From: Eremomyces bilateralis CBS 781.70
Lineage: Eukaryota > Ascomycota > Dothideomycetes > Eremomycetales > Eremomycetaceae
Assembly (NCBI RefSeq): GCF_010015585.1
Contig: NW_022985073.1
Span: 1,048,923-1,112,922 of the forward strand
Length of the DNA stretch: 64,000 nt
Reading direction: 5' to 3'
Part shown: one piece after another, positions 35,389-46,852 of the stretch
Layout: each line of letters begins with the position of its first letter
Numbering within the stretch: the first letter of the stretch is position 1
Position numbers and translations under genes: made by a program
Notes under the pieces: generated by a model
Seen by the model: only the letters and a program-made list of their open reading frames with translations
What the model was told of the DNA's origin: nothing
The model's database searches: none

Positions 35389-36892
35389 GGGGATCATGGA
35401 TGGGTGGAAATGGGACTGAGAAGGGGTTCGACATTAATATTGCATTTCGAGGAACAATCATGGCGAGAGCATTTCTAGGAGTCATGGAGAGGAGGATCGG
35501 GCTTTGGCGCCTCAATGTCGCAATGTCACAATCTCCCAATGGACTTGTAAACGTACCTGGAACGATAAGAACGTGTATTCCATCCGGCGTCGTGATGATT
35601 CCATGGCCCAGATAGTGAGATTAGCAACGGTACCTGCATCCCTTCATTTTATTCCCACCCGATGGCACGCAAATCCGCAACGTCCCGTCCGGCCAGCACC
35701 AATCCCCCCGCTGCGATTAACGGCATTCCGGCGTTCGCCTCGCAACTTTGGTACCCCATCGCGTAGCTCGGGTTTTGTTGGGCTCGTTGGTGAGGCTTAA
35801 CACAGCAAAGTCGAGACGGGCCGGCGCTAGCGGATGATTCGGTAATAGAACGACATCATGACGTAGGCAACCTGGAGAGACCGTCACGACCGTCGAGATG
35901 GATGGACTTTTGAAGTATCACCAGAATCATTCGCGATGGAGCATAGGAGGAGGTGGGAGGGTGATGGTCTGGGGAGCCAGAGGTATCGGTACTTGAACAA
36001 TGAACATGCGATGGTCATGCATGGAGCGGCGCTTAAGGCACATCCCAATACCCTTATGCACCTCTTCGTGTCAGCGCCACTTGTCGGTGAGCAGGCTGAG
36101 CCGTGAGCAGTCATGAATCCCGTCCAGCGGTACGCGACATCTGGTGGGGGTGATGCGTGTGAGGCAAAGGATTCTGTTAGTGTGGGATCTGGACATCGCT
36201 TTTCCGTCGAGGGGGGTACTTCTTGTACCTGATCAGTTGGATCATGATGAAGATATCGAAGGCGGTGTGAGTAAATGGATCAGGTGTCGGCCACGTCCAT
36301 CAATAGTCTTTCTTACAGAAGACACGATTACCGTGATGAGGATTGCTGCTACCTTACTGTACTGGTTCTTGAAAGTGACGTGAATAACGCCAAAGGAGAG
36401 TTAATAACTAGGCGCCAAGTTACCGGATTGTTGAGCGGTCCCTGGTGACGTTTAAAGTACCACTCAACAACGCGAGTGAAACCGGAACGTCTTCATGGTC
36501 ACTTTCACCTTAACCATCGCCTCTCCCCCTTCCACTTCTCTCTCACTCTCAACTCTCACCATCAACTTATCTCCTCTCTTGTGTACATCACCCCCAACTT
36601 CTTCCTAAACTTTCCACCTCCACCTTTCTTCCATCAACACCCCACACTCTTCCACATCCGTGTCAGCTTTCATTGCTTTTGCACAGGTTAGTCGAGTCCC
36701 CTTGCAGTCAGCTGCTGCATCAAGCTTCTCTTCCCCACCTTGTCCTATGAACTGATCGGCGTGAGCATCAATGGTAATGAACAGCTACTAACATAATATA
36801 TCTTGCCGTCAGACACCTTCAATTCTATCTTGACAACTCAATCCCTCTCACACCAACCTCACTATACCTACTCCATCGATCAATTGATCATC
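35389..36892. other. Intergenic, about 1.5 kb, with 5' UTR intron near the right end
   Basis: The left part is the PNS1 3' flank with nothing recognised. From about 36480 to 36680 the plus strand is almost pure C/T/A with Tct/Cct runs, a typical strong fungal promoter and leader, and is followed by the UTR intron listed separately. Confidence 0.55.
36687..36812 (+). other. Probable 5' UTR intron of the mannitol dehydrogenase gene
   Basis: Donor CAG|GTTAGT, perfect branch site CTACTAAC at 36785-36792 and acceptor GTCAG 20 bases later define a 126-base intron ending 80 bases before the ATG. It is longer than any coding intron in the window. Leader introns of this kind are common in highly expressed fungal genes. 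Confidence 0.6.
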
Positions 36893-38115
36893 ATGGCTCC
36901 TTACGAGAAGAAGTCCATACATTTCGGTGGTGGGGCTATCGGCCGTGGCTTTGTTGGAGAGTGAGTTCCTCGTATCACCAATTGACATCACACACTAACG
37001 TACCTAGGTTCCTCCACAACTCCGGCTATGAGGTCGTCTTCGTCGATGTCATGGACAGCATCATCGATTCCCTCAACAAGAACCCCTCCTACACCGTCAC
37101 GGAGATCGGCGACGATGGAACCCGCGAGTTTACCATCGATCACTACCGCGCCATCAACAGCAAGCATGATGAGGCCAAGGTGATCGAGGAGATCGCCACC
37201 GCTGATACCGTCACCTGTGCCGTCGGCCCCAACGTCATGCGGTTCATCGGCCCCGTCATCGCCAAAGGCATCGAAGCCCGCAAGCTCGACTACCCCCTCG
37301 CCGTCGTCGCGTGCGAGAACATGATCGGCGCCACCGATGCCCTCGCCGGCTTCATCAAGGAGAAGCTCAGCGCAGACACCCTCAAGACGATCGACACTAA
37401 GGCGCGCTTCGCCAACAGCGCCATCGACCGCATCGTCCCGCAGCAGGACCCCGCCGCCGGCCCGCTCGACGTGAAGATCGAAAAGTTCCACGAATGGTGC
37501 ATCGAGACCCCCCCCTTCGACGGCGTCGGCCACCCCCAGATCGAAGGCGTCCACTTCGTCAAGGACCTCAAGCCCTTCATCGAACGCAAGCTCTTCACCG
37601 TCAACACCGCGCACGCCACCGCCGCCTACTACGGCTACGCCCGTGGCAAGGCGCTCATCCACGAGGCCGTCGCCGACCCGGAGATCCAGGCCATCGTCCG
37701 CTCCGTCGTCAAGGAGACCGCCAGCCTCATCGTCAAGAAGCACGGCGTCGCCCCCGCCGACCAGGACGCCTACATCGAGGCCATCATCAAGCGCATCTCC
37801 AACCCCGCCCTCGAGGACAAGGTCGAGCGCGTGGGCCGCGCCCCGCTGCGCAAGATCAGCCGCAACGAACGCTTCGTCGGCCCCGCCTCCCAGCTCGCCG
37901 AGGCGAACATGGACTGCTCCCACCTCGTCGCCGCCATTGAGTGGGCCCTGCGCTTCCAGAACGTCGAGGGCGACGAGGAGAGCAAGGAGCTCGCGAAGAA
38001 GCTGGCCGCCGGCACACCGGAGGGGTTGGCAACAGAGCTGTGCGGTCTGGAGGCCACGCATCCGCTGTTCGACCGCGTCGTGGCCGTCATCAAGAAGGTG
38101 AAGGAGTCCCCGTAA
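36893..38115 (+). CDS. mpdA: Mannitol-1-phosphate 5-dehydrogenase
   Basis: Reduces fructose 6-phosphate to mannitol 1-phosphate with NADH, the main entry to the fungal mannitol pool. Exons 36893-36960 and 37008-38115 (47-base intron) give 391 residues, the normal family length. The N-terminal dinucleotide fold is IHFGGGAIGRGFVGEF, with Asp in VVFVDVMDS at the end of the second strand favouring NAD over NADP. The family's active-site region is ERKLFTVNTAHATAAYYGYA. GC-rich third positions and C-ending codons indicate strong codon bias, fitting high expression, as do the C/T-rich promoter and the leader intron. This bias also opens a spurious 357-codon frame on the other strand. Confidence 0.95.
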
Positions 38116-38806
38116 CTGCGGACGCGGACGGATCCCCAGTACGTCGGAGCACGGAATGCGGGGATCGCATCATGAGGATTATGGATACGGCGAAATTGAT
38201 GGATGACAGCGCACAAGCGAAGGTTGAACTTTTTCATTTTTTTTCATGAGCACCATGAACAGTATGGAGCAAGATTACCGACTTTCCGGTTTTCTATTTG
38301 AGTCTCCAATAAAAATTCCACAGAAGGCTACGATGGCAAGCGGTTTTTGCTCTCCTACGATTAAGTAGAATAGAACTGCAACCATGCGATTTCGTTATAC
38401 GTAGACCTAGTTCTTCACCAATTCTAAATCGTTTTTTGATGGACAAATAAATATAGTGAGTAGGGCATGACATGAGAGGAATTTGGCTGGTGAAGGATTC
38501 GGATTTGCTAATCTACCTAATCCTAAATATGATCTGCTGTGCAAGCGATCATCTGCACGACTGTCAAGGCCATCAGTTCCACCCAAATAGTAACTATCGG
38601 TGAGGATTCCTTCTAAAGCGTCTTGAACCGACCAAGGATTCCCGATCGATCATCGACTCCATTTCAGAACCACCGCTAGGCCCGAGGAACCAACTCCCTT
38701 CATCAACTGACGCATTCCGCAGTCCTAAACATGCTAACCACCAACGCCCAGATCCCCATCCATCATCATGTCCATATCTTCATCATCTCCCGTCTCCCGT
38801 CTCCCC
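38116..38806. other. Intergenic between convergent genes
   Basis: AT-rich 3' flanks, with a T run at 38238-38246. No gene seen. Confidence 0.6.
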
Positions 38807-41779
38807 TCACCCCTCCGCCTCCTCCAACTTCCTCACCACCCCCTCCAACCTCACCGTCCACGCCCTCCACGTCTCATCCTCCTCTGTCCCACCCTTCCCC
38901 CTCCCCCGCCCACTTCCCATCCCATCCCACACCATCTCCTCTCCAGCCTCCCCCTCTTCCTGCCCCTCCTCCTCCCCATGCCCCCCGCTCCCCGCCCCAT
39001 TCGCCGCGCGATACACCGTAATAAACTCCCGCACCGCCTTCATCAACACCCGCAACCCCGTGTCCGTCTCCCTCCCCCCGGACTGCCCCGGCCGCGTCGT
39101 GCGCGCCAACTCCTCCCGCACGGCGCTCAGCACCGCGGGGCACTGGCACAGGTTCCCGAGCAGCACGGCGAGGTATCCGTGCGCGATCTGCAGTTGCGAG
39201 AAGGAGCTGTGTTGTTTCGTGGATTCGGCTTGCAGGTCGTCGATGGTAGCGGCGGCGAGGTGGGCGCGGCCGGCGAGGAAGGTGTGGAGGAGGGAGGAGA
39301 GGATGGTGGTTGGTGGTTTGGGGGGGTTGGGTTGGTGGTTTGAAGGGGGAACGGGGGAGAGGGCGGCGCGGCGGGCCGGATCGGAGAATTCGGCTAGGTT
39401 GATGGTCGCGCCGAGTGTGAGGATGAGGCGGTCGATGGAGACGAGGTGGGTGGCGGAGGGGGGTGTAGGAGAGGTGGCGATGGAGGTGCAGGTGGAGAAG
39501 AGGTGGACGGTGGAGGTGAGGAGTTGGAGGATGATGGGGGAGGCGGGAGAGGAGAAGATGGCGCAGGCGGTAGGTTCGTTGTTGGTGAGGTTGAGGATGA
39601 GGCGGAGGGTGAGCTCGAGGAGGTCGGAGGTGGTGTTGTAGGTTTCGTCCATGGAGAGGATGGAGGTGATCACGGTGACGATCGCGTGGATCTGCTCGGT
39701 GGGGAACGACTTGCCGGACCCGGATTCGAACTCGAGGATGGAGATGCAGTGGTCACGAGGCCCAGGCGATTTCAGGCTCTTTTGGGCGATCTCGATAATC
39801 TTCGCAACCACTTGCTCGTCCAGGATCGTGTCTCGGATCCCGGACTTGCGGAGTTTTCGAAGCAGCGACTCCAGAAACCGGAGCGTCACGTCTCGGGGAC
39901 TCAAGGTTGTCTGCTGCGGTGTGCCATTTTGGAAGAGCACTCCCTTCAACACAAACTCCTTGAACTGCGCAAGTGAAATCTGAGACGCGCGAGACATATT
40001 CGTCTTTCGATCCTTGCCGATCCGTACGATATCAGCGTCCATGTCCAAAAGCCTCGACAGTGATCCATAGGACTGCTCCATCCGATGCGAAGCCTCCCAC
40101 GCTCCTTGCGCCACGATGCCGCTCGTCCCCAATTTCAACGCCAGCGCCACGGCGATGCCCCACGCAAACAGCACGATCGTATCCGTTTCCGACGCGCCGA
40201 TCTCGAACATGCGGCCGATGAACCCCGTGGTGCACATGCGCTCGACGAAGTCCTTATCCGCGCATTTCTCAGCTAGCTCGCACATGGCGCTCCGCTTCCG
40301 GCCGGTCGACCCGGGCGTGGTGGCGGAGATGTCCTCCAGCAGGGCCTCAAGGTCTTCCGCGAACCGTTGGCTTCCGCCTGCGGCGCGGAGTTCGTGGACC
40401 GACCGCATGGCGCCTTGGGGGTCTTCTAGTTCCTCGTCGATGGGCTGGCTGCTCAATGGGACGGGGTCCGGGAACATATCGTCGAGTTGCTCCTCGAAGG
40501 TTTTCGGATCCTCTTGTAGAAGGGTGCGCGTCTCTCCGTAGGTCATCCGAGCACCGGCACTAGAAACAAACGTCCGAACATGGCTATTTTGAGTGACTTT
40601 CGCATTTCTCGTCTCGAACGCTTCCTGAACCTTCCTCTTCCCGCCTCTCCTGGGTGTGCCGTCTGCCTCCTCCATTTTCTCGTCATCGTCATCCTCCTCT
40701 TCGGATTCGTTTGATGCCGAGCCGTGTAGTCTCAAGCTGTCAATCAGTCGTGATCTCTTCGGAATATCCGACGACGACCGGTGAAGAAATGCGACTTTCT
40801 TCTCGCTTAGCCGCAGTCGCTGGAGTTCTTCCCTGTTAGGAGTCTCTGGGGACTCTAGTAAGGCTGACCACAGCTCTTTCTGTTTCGGAGTGATGGTACC
40901 TGGAGCATGACTGTTCGATGCTTCAGAGTCACTCTGACGTGCTGGTGGTGTGGATGGAGTGATACCAGTGTCGTCAGAAGTGAGTCCTGGGGAGTAGTGG
41001 GCGCCTTGCGCCGCTTTTGCAGAAGTTACTCTGGCACTCTGCCGGTCTCTAGACACCATTTTGCGTAGCGCTTCTGGGGCAGATTTTGCTTGTGATCCAA
41101 GTGAACGAGCTTTCGTTTCACTCACTCCGATCCTTCGCGGTTTCTTGACTACGCCAGACGTATCGGTTCTTTGTGGCGCATCGCTAACTTTACGCTTCAT
41201 GGCCGATTTCGCCGCCATATCTGATTCGTGTTCAGAACTGGTTGAATGGATCGAGTATGGGTCAGATGATTCCTTGACCGGCTTCTCGGTGATAGGACGG
41301 GAGACCCACGCCTGTGGTACGAGTGTCGACTTCTGAACCTTCTGGACCTTCGCGTCGCTCACTTGTCGCTCGGGTGTTTTGCGTCTTGATTGAGTTGGAA
41401 CTGGGGCACGAGGTCGACCTAATGGAAGTGCTCTCCGTGTAGTTGGTTTCGGGGTAGGTTCGTCATCCGACGAGGGAACATCGAAGACCGAGGAGCTTTC
41501 CGACACCACCTTCTTTTGTGGAGGGCGCAACAGCTTCCCTGGCGCCGGCTTCGATGGTTGCTCTACGGTGGCAGCATTCCTCTTTAACCTTCCTGTCGCT
41601 TCCGGAGCGTTACGCGACTTATGTGCCGTCGAAGATGAGGCCTCCTCGCCGCTCAACTTTGCGCTCCGACTAGATGATCTGCCGTGGGTGGAGAGGTCGT
41701 TTCGTCGTTGGGGAGCGGTCGAAGACATGGTGGTCATGCTTCCGTTCGATCGCGTGGCCATGGCGACACCGTGTCTCAT
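38807..41779 (-). CDS. WAPL-family cohesin release factor
   Basis: Homologue of Wapl/Rad61, which opens cohesin rings on chromatin. One exon of 990 residues; a second ATG at 41761 in a stronger context (GCCATGGCC) would give 984. The first 430 residues are disordered, Ser/Arg/Pro-rich and full of basic patches, as expected for a nuclear protein. The WAPL domain covers about residues 440-900 (SVHELRAAGGSQRFAEDLEA, MCELAEKCADKDFVERMC, TIVLFAWGIAVALALKLG), with helical repeats to LLGNLCQCPAVLSAVREELA. The C-terminus is an acidic Gly/Glu run (GHGEEEGQEEGEAGEE), then a helix. Absence of introns over 3 kb is unusual here, where most genes have them. Confidence 0.85.
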   Translation of the reverse strand: MRHGVAMATRSNGSMTTMSSTAPQRRNDLSTHGRSSSRSAKLSGEEASSSTAHKSRNAPEATGRLKRNAATVEQPSKPAPGKLLRPPQKKVVSESSSVFDVPSSDDEPTPKPTTRRALPLGRPRAPVPTQSRRKTPERQVSDAKVQKVQKSTLVPQAWVSRPITEKPVKESSDPYSIHSTSSEHESDMAAKSAMKRKVSDAPQRTDTSGVVKKPRRIGVSETKARSLGSQAKSAPEALRKMVSRDRQSARVTSAKAAQGAHYSPGLTSDDTGITPSTPPARQSDSEASNSHAPGTITPKQKELWSALLESPETPNREELQRLRLSEKKVAFLHRSSSDIPKRSRLIDSLRLHGSASNESEEEDDDDEKMEEADGTPRRGGKRKVQEAFETRNAKVTQNSHVRTFVSSAGARMTYGETRTLLQEDPKTFEEQLDDMFPDPVPLSSQPIDEELEDPQGAMRSVHELRAAGGSQRFAEDLEALLEDISATTPGSTGRKRSAMCELAEKCADKDFVERMCTTGFIGRMFEIGASETDTIVLFAWGIAVALALKLGTSGIVAQGAWEASHRMEQSYGSLSRLLDMDADIVRIGKDRKTNMSRASQISLAQFKEFVLKGVLFQNGTPQQTTLSPRDVTLRFLESLLRKLRKSGIRDTILDEQVVAKIIEIAQKSLKSPGPRDHCISILEFESGSGKSFPTEQIHAIVTVITSILSMDETYNTTSDLLELTLRLILNLTNNEPTACAIFSSPASPIILQLLTSTVHLFSTCTSIATSPTPPSATHLVSIDRLILTLGATINLAEFSDPARRAALSPVPPSNHQPNPPKPPTTILSSLLHTFLAGRAHLAAATIDDLQAESTKQHSSFSQLQIAHGYLAVLLGNLCQCPAVLSAVREELARTTRPGQSGGRETDTGLRVLMKAVREFITVYRAANGAGSGGHGEEEGQEEGEAGEEMVWDGMGSGRGRGKGGTEEDETWRAWTVRLEGVVRKLEEAEG

Positions 41780-42638
41780 TCCCTTTGATGTATATTACAC
41801 TTCAACAGCCCAGGATCCTAATAGAACATCTCCAACAGCACGTTCCAAAAGCGATCCACCAAGCGTCAAGTACAAGGCGCCGGGAGGGTTCCAGAAACGG
41901 CGGGGGTGGCGGACAAAGACTGGAATGGGGCGTGACAGAAGTATAGATACAAGATGGATTTGGATGGAGGATCGGATGGGTGTGGGATGGAGTGATAAGC
42001 AGGTTCACTTCAATAGAATTCACATTCCCTCCTGGGAGTTGTTGATGTTTTGGATACAGCGTCGAATGACGACCATCAACATCACATCAGCATGGCGGAT
42101 TAGGCTGCTAGGCTGCAGGGCTTCAAGGCTGCTAGGCTATAAGGCTTCAAGGCTGTAAGGCTTCAAGGCTGCAAGTCTCTCAGATCATCAGGCGGCAAGG
42201 CGCTGAACTGGGATTTTCAATGCATGGGGTTCAAGCACCTGACCTGAGAATTCTGCGTTTCCATTGGCGGGCAACCTACACCCCTGTTCCGTGCAGAAAG
42301 TTGCCCGCTTGCAGTGCGGCCGGCGGGCGGCAGGGCCCGATAGAAAGATAGACGAAAGCCTCATCCATAGTTATCTCTAATCTCGGTCACTTCAAGCGGA
42401 AGTTCTATGCCGATTTTTCAACCAACCCCATAAATTATACCCCGTGCATGTGAACAATTACGTTCCTATCTTGTTCGTCGTTGCAAAGGGTATTGGCGAA
42501 CCTCGAGAATCATGTTGGACTCTTAATTAATACCTGAACAGTCCGTGGCGTCGCTCGAGAATCTCTCCTCCGCATATATCCTCCCCTCCGCTATCCGCTC
42601 TTGTCCCCGCAATCCAGCCGGAATATACAGATTTCAGA
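41780..42638. other. Divergent promoter gap with a minisatellite
   Basis: Between WAPL (minus) and the uracil phosphoribosyltransferase gene (plus). It contains the short tandem repeat at 42101-42174. No gene is supported. Confidence 0.55.
42101..42174. repeat. Minisatellite, 16-base unit
   Basis: Imperfect tandem copies of GGCTTCAAGGCTGYAA, about three full units plus degenerate GGCTGCTA/GGCTATAA part units. The strand composition is even across units, so slippage is the likely origin. Confidence 0.75.
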
Positions 42639-43556
<918 letters not shown>

Positions 43557-43969
43557 AGGGTCGGATGTGGGAGGTCCCGGCTCCGCGAGCGCAGATGGGA
43601 CGGTTCTGGTTGCTTCAAATGGCGGTTGTATTGATGGATCATTGCATTAGCCTGGAAGTCCCATATAGCACCACATAACTTGCATAGCATAGGATGCCGA
43701 ATGTGTTCAATGAGATCTATATTATACAATAGGAGCACCCTCTCCCATTCCCAAGCTGCCGTTGACGCCATGTGCCACCATTCCGAAGAGACCGTATCGG
43801 CTCCAGCATTCCTCCGTATAGATAATAGAGTTGTTCGCACTTCCAACGATTGATGGCCTCTGTACGGCAAGGCTCTCTTCCGAATCGCGGAGCCGAGCTC
43901 TACATCACCGCGAGGAACTGAAGGGCAAATTCAACACTCTCATCTTGCATCATTTGATCACTGCCATCC
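43557..43969. other. Intergenic between convergent genes
   Basis: 3' flanks only; nothing recognised. Confidence 0.6.
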
Positions 43970-44512
43970 TCATTCATCATCACCGTAACCAGCCTCCACA
44001 TCGTCGTCGTCATTATCGATGAATCCGTCTAGATCGTCCTCCTTCTGCGACGCACCCAGGCCGACTTTCGGCGGCGCCGCACTTCTCGCTTCAGGCATAT
44101 AGTCATCTGCGGTCGATGTGTATTGCGCGCCAGCGGAGGTCGCTTCCTTCGCCACTTCTTCACACGCGTCCATCCAGGCAGCGTAGACGTCTACCGGCGC
44201 CGAGAGATCTAACCAAGCGGAGTGGTCAGCCTTGTTTGAGATGCCACGGGGAAAGCGATGTGGAAAGTACGGTTGATGCCGGTCTGGTAATGCTGTCCGC
44301 AGACTTTGCACGAAAGGTTTCCGACGCCGCCTTTCTTGTCGAGCTTGACCTGTACGGCACTCTCGTGATTGCAGAAGACGCATTGGAATGTGCTGCCGAG
44401 GGGTTCGCGCTTCTTCTTTCCTGCGGGTTTCCGGGAGGACTTCTTTCGCTTGCCCTAGAACGAGAGATTAGGTTCCATCACTGCATTTCTGATGTGATGC
44501 ACACTATACCAT
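43970..44512 (-). CDS. ELF1: Transcription elongation factor ELF1
   Basis: Small zinc protein that travels with RNA polymerase II. The start ATG (44512-44510) is alone in its exon: the GT of a 55-base intron (44509-44455) follows directly. Exon 2 is 44454-44271 and, after a 62-base intron, exon 3 is 44208-43970, giving 141 residues. The sequence matches the family: MGKRKKSSRKPAGKKKR basic N-terminus, zinc ligands CVFCNHESAVQVKLDKKGG and SCKVCGQHYQTGIN, then LSAPVDVYAAWMDACEEVA. The C-terminal tail is acidic (GFIDNDDDDVEAGYGDDE). The third junction gives GINHLSAPVDVY, where homologues usually have Tyr or Gln at the His. Confidence 0.93.
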
Positions 44513-45102
44513 CTTGAGACTCCTGTTCTACGTGTGGTCGGATACAGCCAAATAGGACGATGGATAGAATGGAGGAAAGAGAGTTGGTGTGTCGTAATGA
44601 GTTCCATATGAATTTGTAACTTCAGTAAGGTATCAGATGGAGCGTCCAAGCTTCGAATTGCCTAGTGGAGTGGTGGGCGGCGGCGGGCAGGCCGCAGGCG
44701 GGCAGGCGGGCGAAATCCTAGTCGGTGGGTCTCCCCCAGTCATAGCTGCCACTTATCGCTGGTCACGCCCCGGAATTCGGCTTCCCTTATCCCTATCTCC
44801 CTGAGGCCCGACGACGATCGATAATCGTTGATGATTAGAGCGTAAGTACCCAGGAAGACAAAGAACCCATTCGCAGAGCCACAAACAAGCGCCATAGATC
44901 TAATAAATCAAAATCCGTATATTAGAACCAGCGAGAACCGACTTAGATTCCCCTCTCTCTGGTCATTCCACATTCCTTCTTCTTCTTCTGCTGGTGTGTT
45001 ACTTCAAATCCCTTCGGAACCCCCCGAAGAATAAGAGTCGTCATCAAGAGCTTGGAAACGTGTCATCAACTCATATTCACTTTGTAATTTGGATACTTCA
45101 AA
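44513..45102. other. Divergent promoter gap
   Basis: Between ELF1 and URC1. A G/C-rich imperfect repeat (GGCGGGCAGGC-like) spans about 44672-44712. No gene seen. Confidence 0.55.
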
Positions 45103-46852
45103 ATGGGCGACTCTGTGTTGAATCAGATATTATCTAGTCTCCAAGAGATTCGAGACGAGAATGCTCAACTGGCCTCTACCGTGGATCAGATCAACGGCCG
45201 TGTCAATGTTTTGGCCGGCGTGAAAGAACTCAAGGACAATGGACCGGACGTTTTGAAGCTACCGCAGGTGGAAAAGAAGCAAGAAACAGTCCCGGTCGCC
45301 ACCAATGGAGCAGAGAAACAGATACCTACCGTATCGCGGCCGACTGACTCCGATCCGGAGATCTCGAAGATCGTCCTCACGTCGTATCCGGATCGGGGTG
45401 GAATGGACCCATTGCCCATGAATTGGGGTCATGAAGATCCGAATACGAGAGGTCCGGTAGTTGTGTCGAGGCATAAGAACTCGATTCGACGACGAAATGG
45501 TAGGCTCAGTCCCCTCCTGCTACACGTCCCATACTATCTAGACTTTATATTAGAGCAGTGAAAGCTAACTGATGCAGCCATTGGCGCCCATGGCGGGTCA
45601 TACTCGGTCTATAATGCACTCGCTGTAGCGAGTAGCGAACTAGACGTCAACCACAAGCCGGATTTCACCAACACGGAGCCCGCGGTAGATATCAAGCCGC
45701 AACCACAGTGGAAGGATCCGAAGAAGATCGTCGCGATGGACCCATTGGGCCACCTGGCACCGTGGCTCTTCAAAGAGGTCATCGATAAAGACGGTGTCGA
45801 AATCCGACCCACCATCGCCGTGACCAAGGCGCATATGAAGCTCCCGGAGCTGGAGAACAGCGTCCGCGAAGGTCGATTGAAGCCGGATGGCAAGATCTGC
45901 ATCAATGAGCAAGGTGAATTGGCCGTCACGAAAGTTGCCGTCGAGCCCGTGTGGCACCTTCCTGGCGTCGCGGAGCGATTCGGAATAGGTATGTCGCCAT
46001 CCTTCCCATGCGTTGCTCATCCACTAAGAATGCTTCGATAGACGAAACCCTCCTTCGTAGAACCCTATTCGAGGAGACCGGTGGTTCTTATCCAGAACTG
46101 ATCACGAGAGGTGACATTGATCTGTTCCTTCCTCCGATTGGCGGGTTGACGGTCTATATCTTTGGAGACCCCGCGAAAATCTCTGATGCCAATGTAAAAC
46201 TGGCTCTCCGAGTTCATGATGAATGCAATGGAAGCGACGTGTTTGGCTCAGATATCTGCACGTGCCGGCCTTACCTGATTTTCGGCGTGGAGGAGGCCGT
46301 CAAGGAAGCCCAGAATGGCGGCAGCGGGATCGTCATCTACTTCCGCAAGGAAGGCCGTGCATTAGGCGAAGTCACTAAGTACCTGGTCTATAATGCGCGG
46401 AAGCGAGGTGCGGACCGTGCCAGTGAGTACTTCAAACGGACGGAGAACATCGCCGGCGTCAAAGATATGCGGTTCCAAGCCTTGATGCCAGACATCCTCC
46501 ACTGGCTGGGCATTACCAAGATTGACCGCATGCTCAGCATGTCCAATATGAAGCATGACGCAATTGTAGAGCAAGGGATTCCAATCCACGAGCGAGTCCC
46601 CATTCCCGACGAGCTGATTCCAGAGGACAGCCGAGTGGAAATCGACGCGAAGATCCATGCAGGATACTGTAAGCTTCCCAGTGCCCCCATGCGGAGGACC
46701 TCGTTACTGACACGTTTCGTCATAGTCACCACAGGAAAAACGATGACTATGGACGAGTTGGCCAACGTCCATGGTCGTGCATGGGATGATGTCGATGTAA
46801 GAGAACCTATCTGCGATTTACACCGGTTTGACTAACATGTATACAGCACTAA
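45103..46852 (+). CDS. URC1: URC1-type protein, GTP cyclohydrolase II relative of uracil catabolism
   Basis: Exons 45103-45499, 45578-45988, 46042-46668, 46726-46796 and 46847-46852 give 503 residues; the last exon is only His-stop. The C-terminal half is GTP cyclohydrolase II-like: zinc ligands in the C-x10-C-x-C pattern (CNGSDVFGSDICTC) and an active-site Tyr/Arg segment IVIYFRKEGRALGEV. It departs from riboflavin enzymes in the long N-terminal part (about 250 residues with LTSYPDRGGMDPLPMNWG), Thr in CTC where RIB1 has Asp in CDC, ALGEV for GIGL, and TKIDRMLSMSNMKHDAI for the usual nucleotide-binding loop. These are features of URC1, required for uracil catabolism in Lachancea kluyveri. 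The position near uracil phosphoribosyltransferase agrees. The exact reaction is not settled by the sequence. Confidence 0.85.

Noticed and set aside
36988-38061. A 357-codon open frame on the minus strand through the mannitol dehydrogenase gene
   Set aside because: It mirrors the strongly biased codons of the real gene; its Gly/Asp/Val/Leu repeats are antisense artefacts without domain features.
45103-46852. RIB1 (riboflavin GTP cyclohydrolase II) as the name for this gene
   Set aside because: The long N-terminal part and changed active-site loops fit URC1 better, although the zinc motif is shared.
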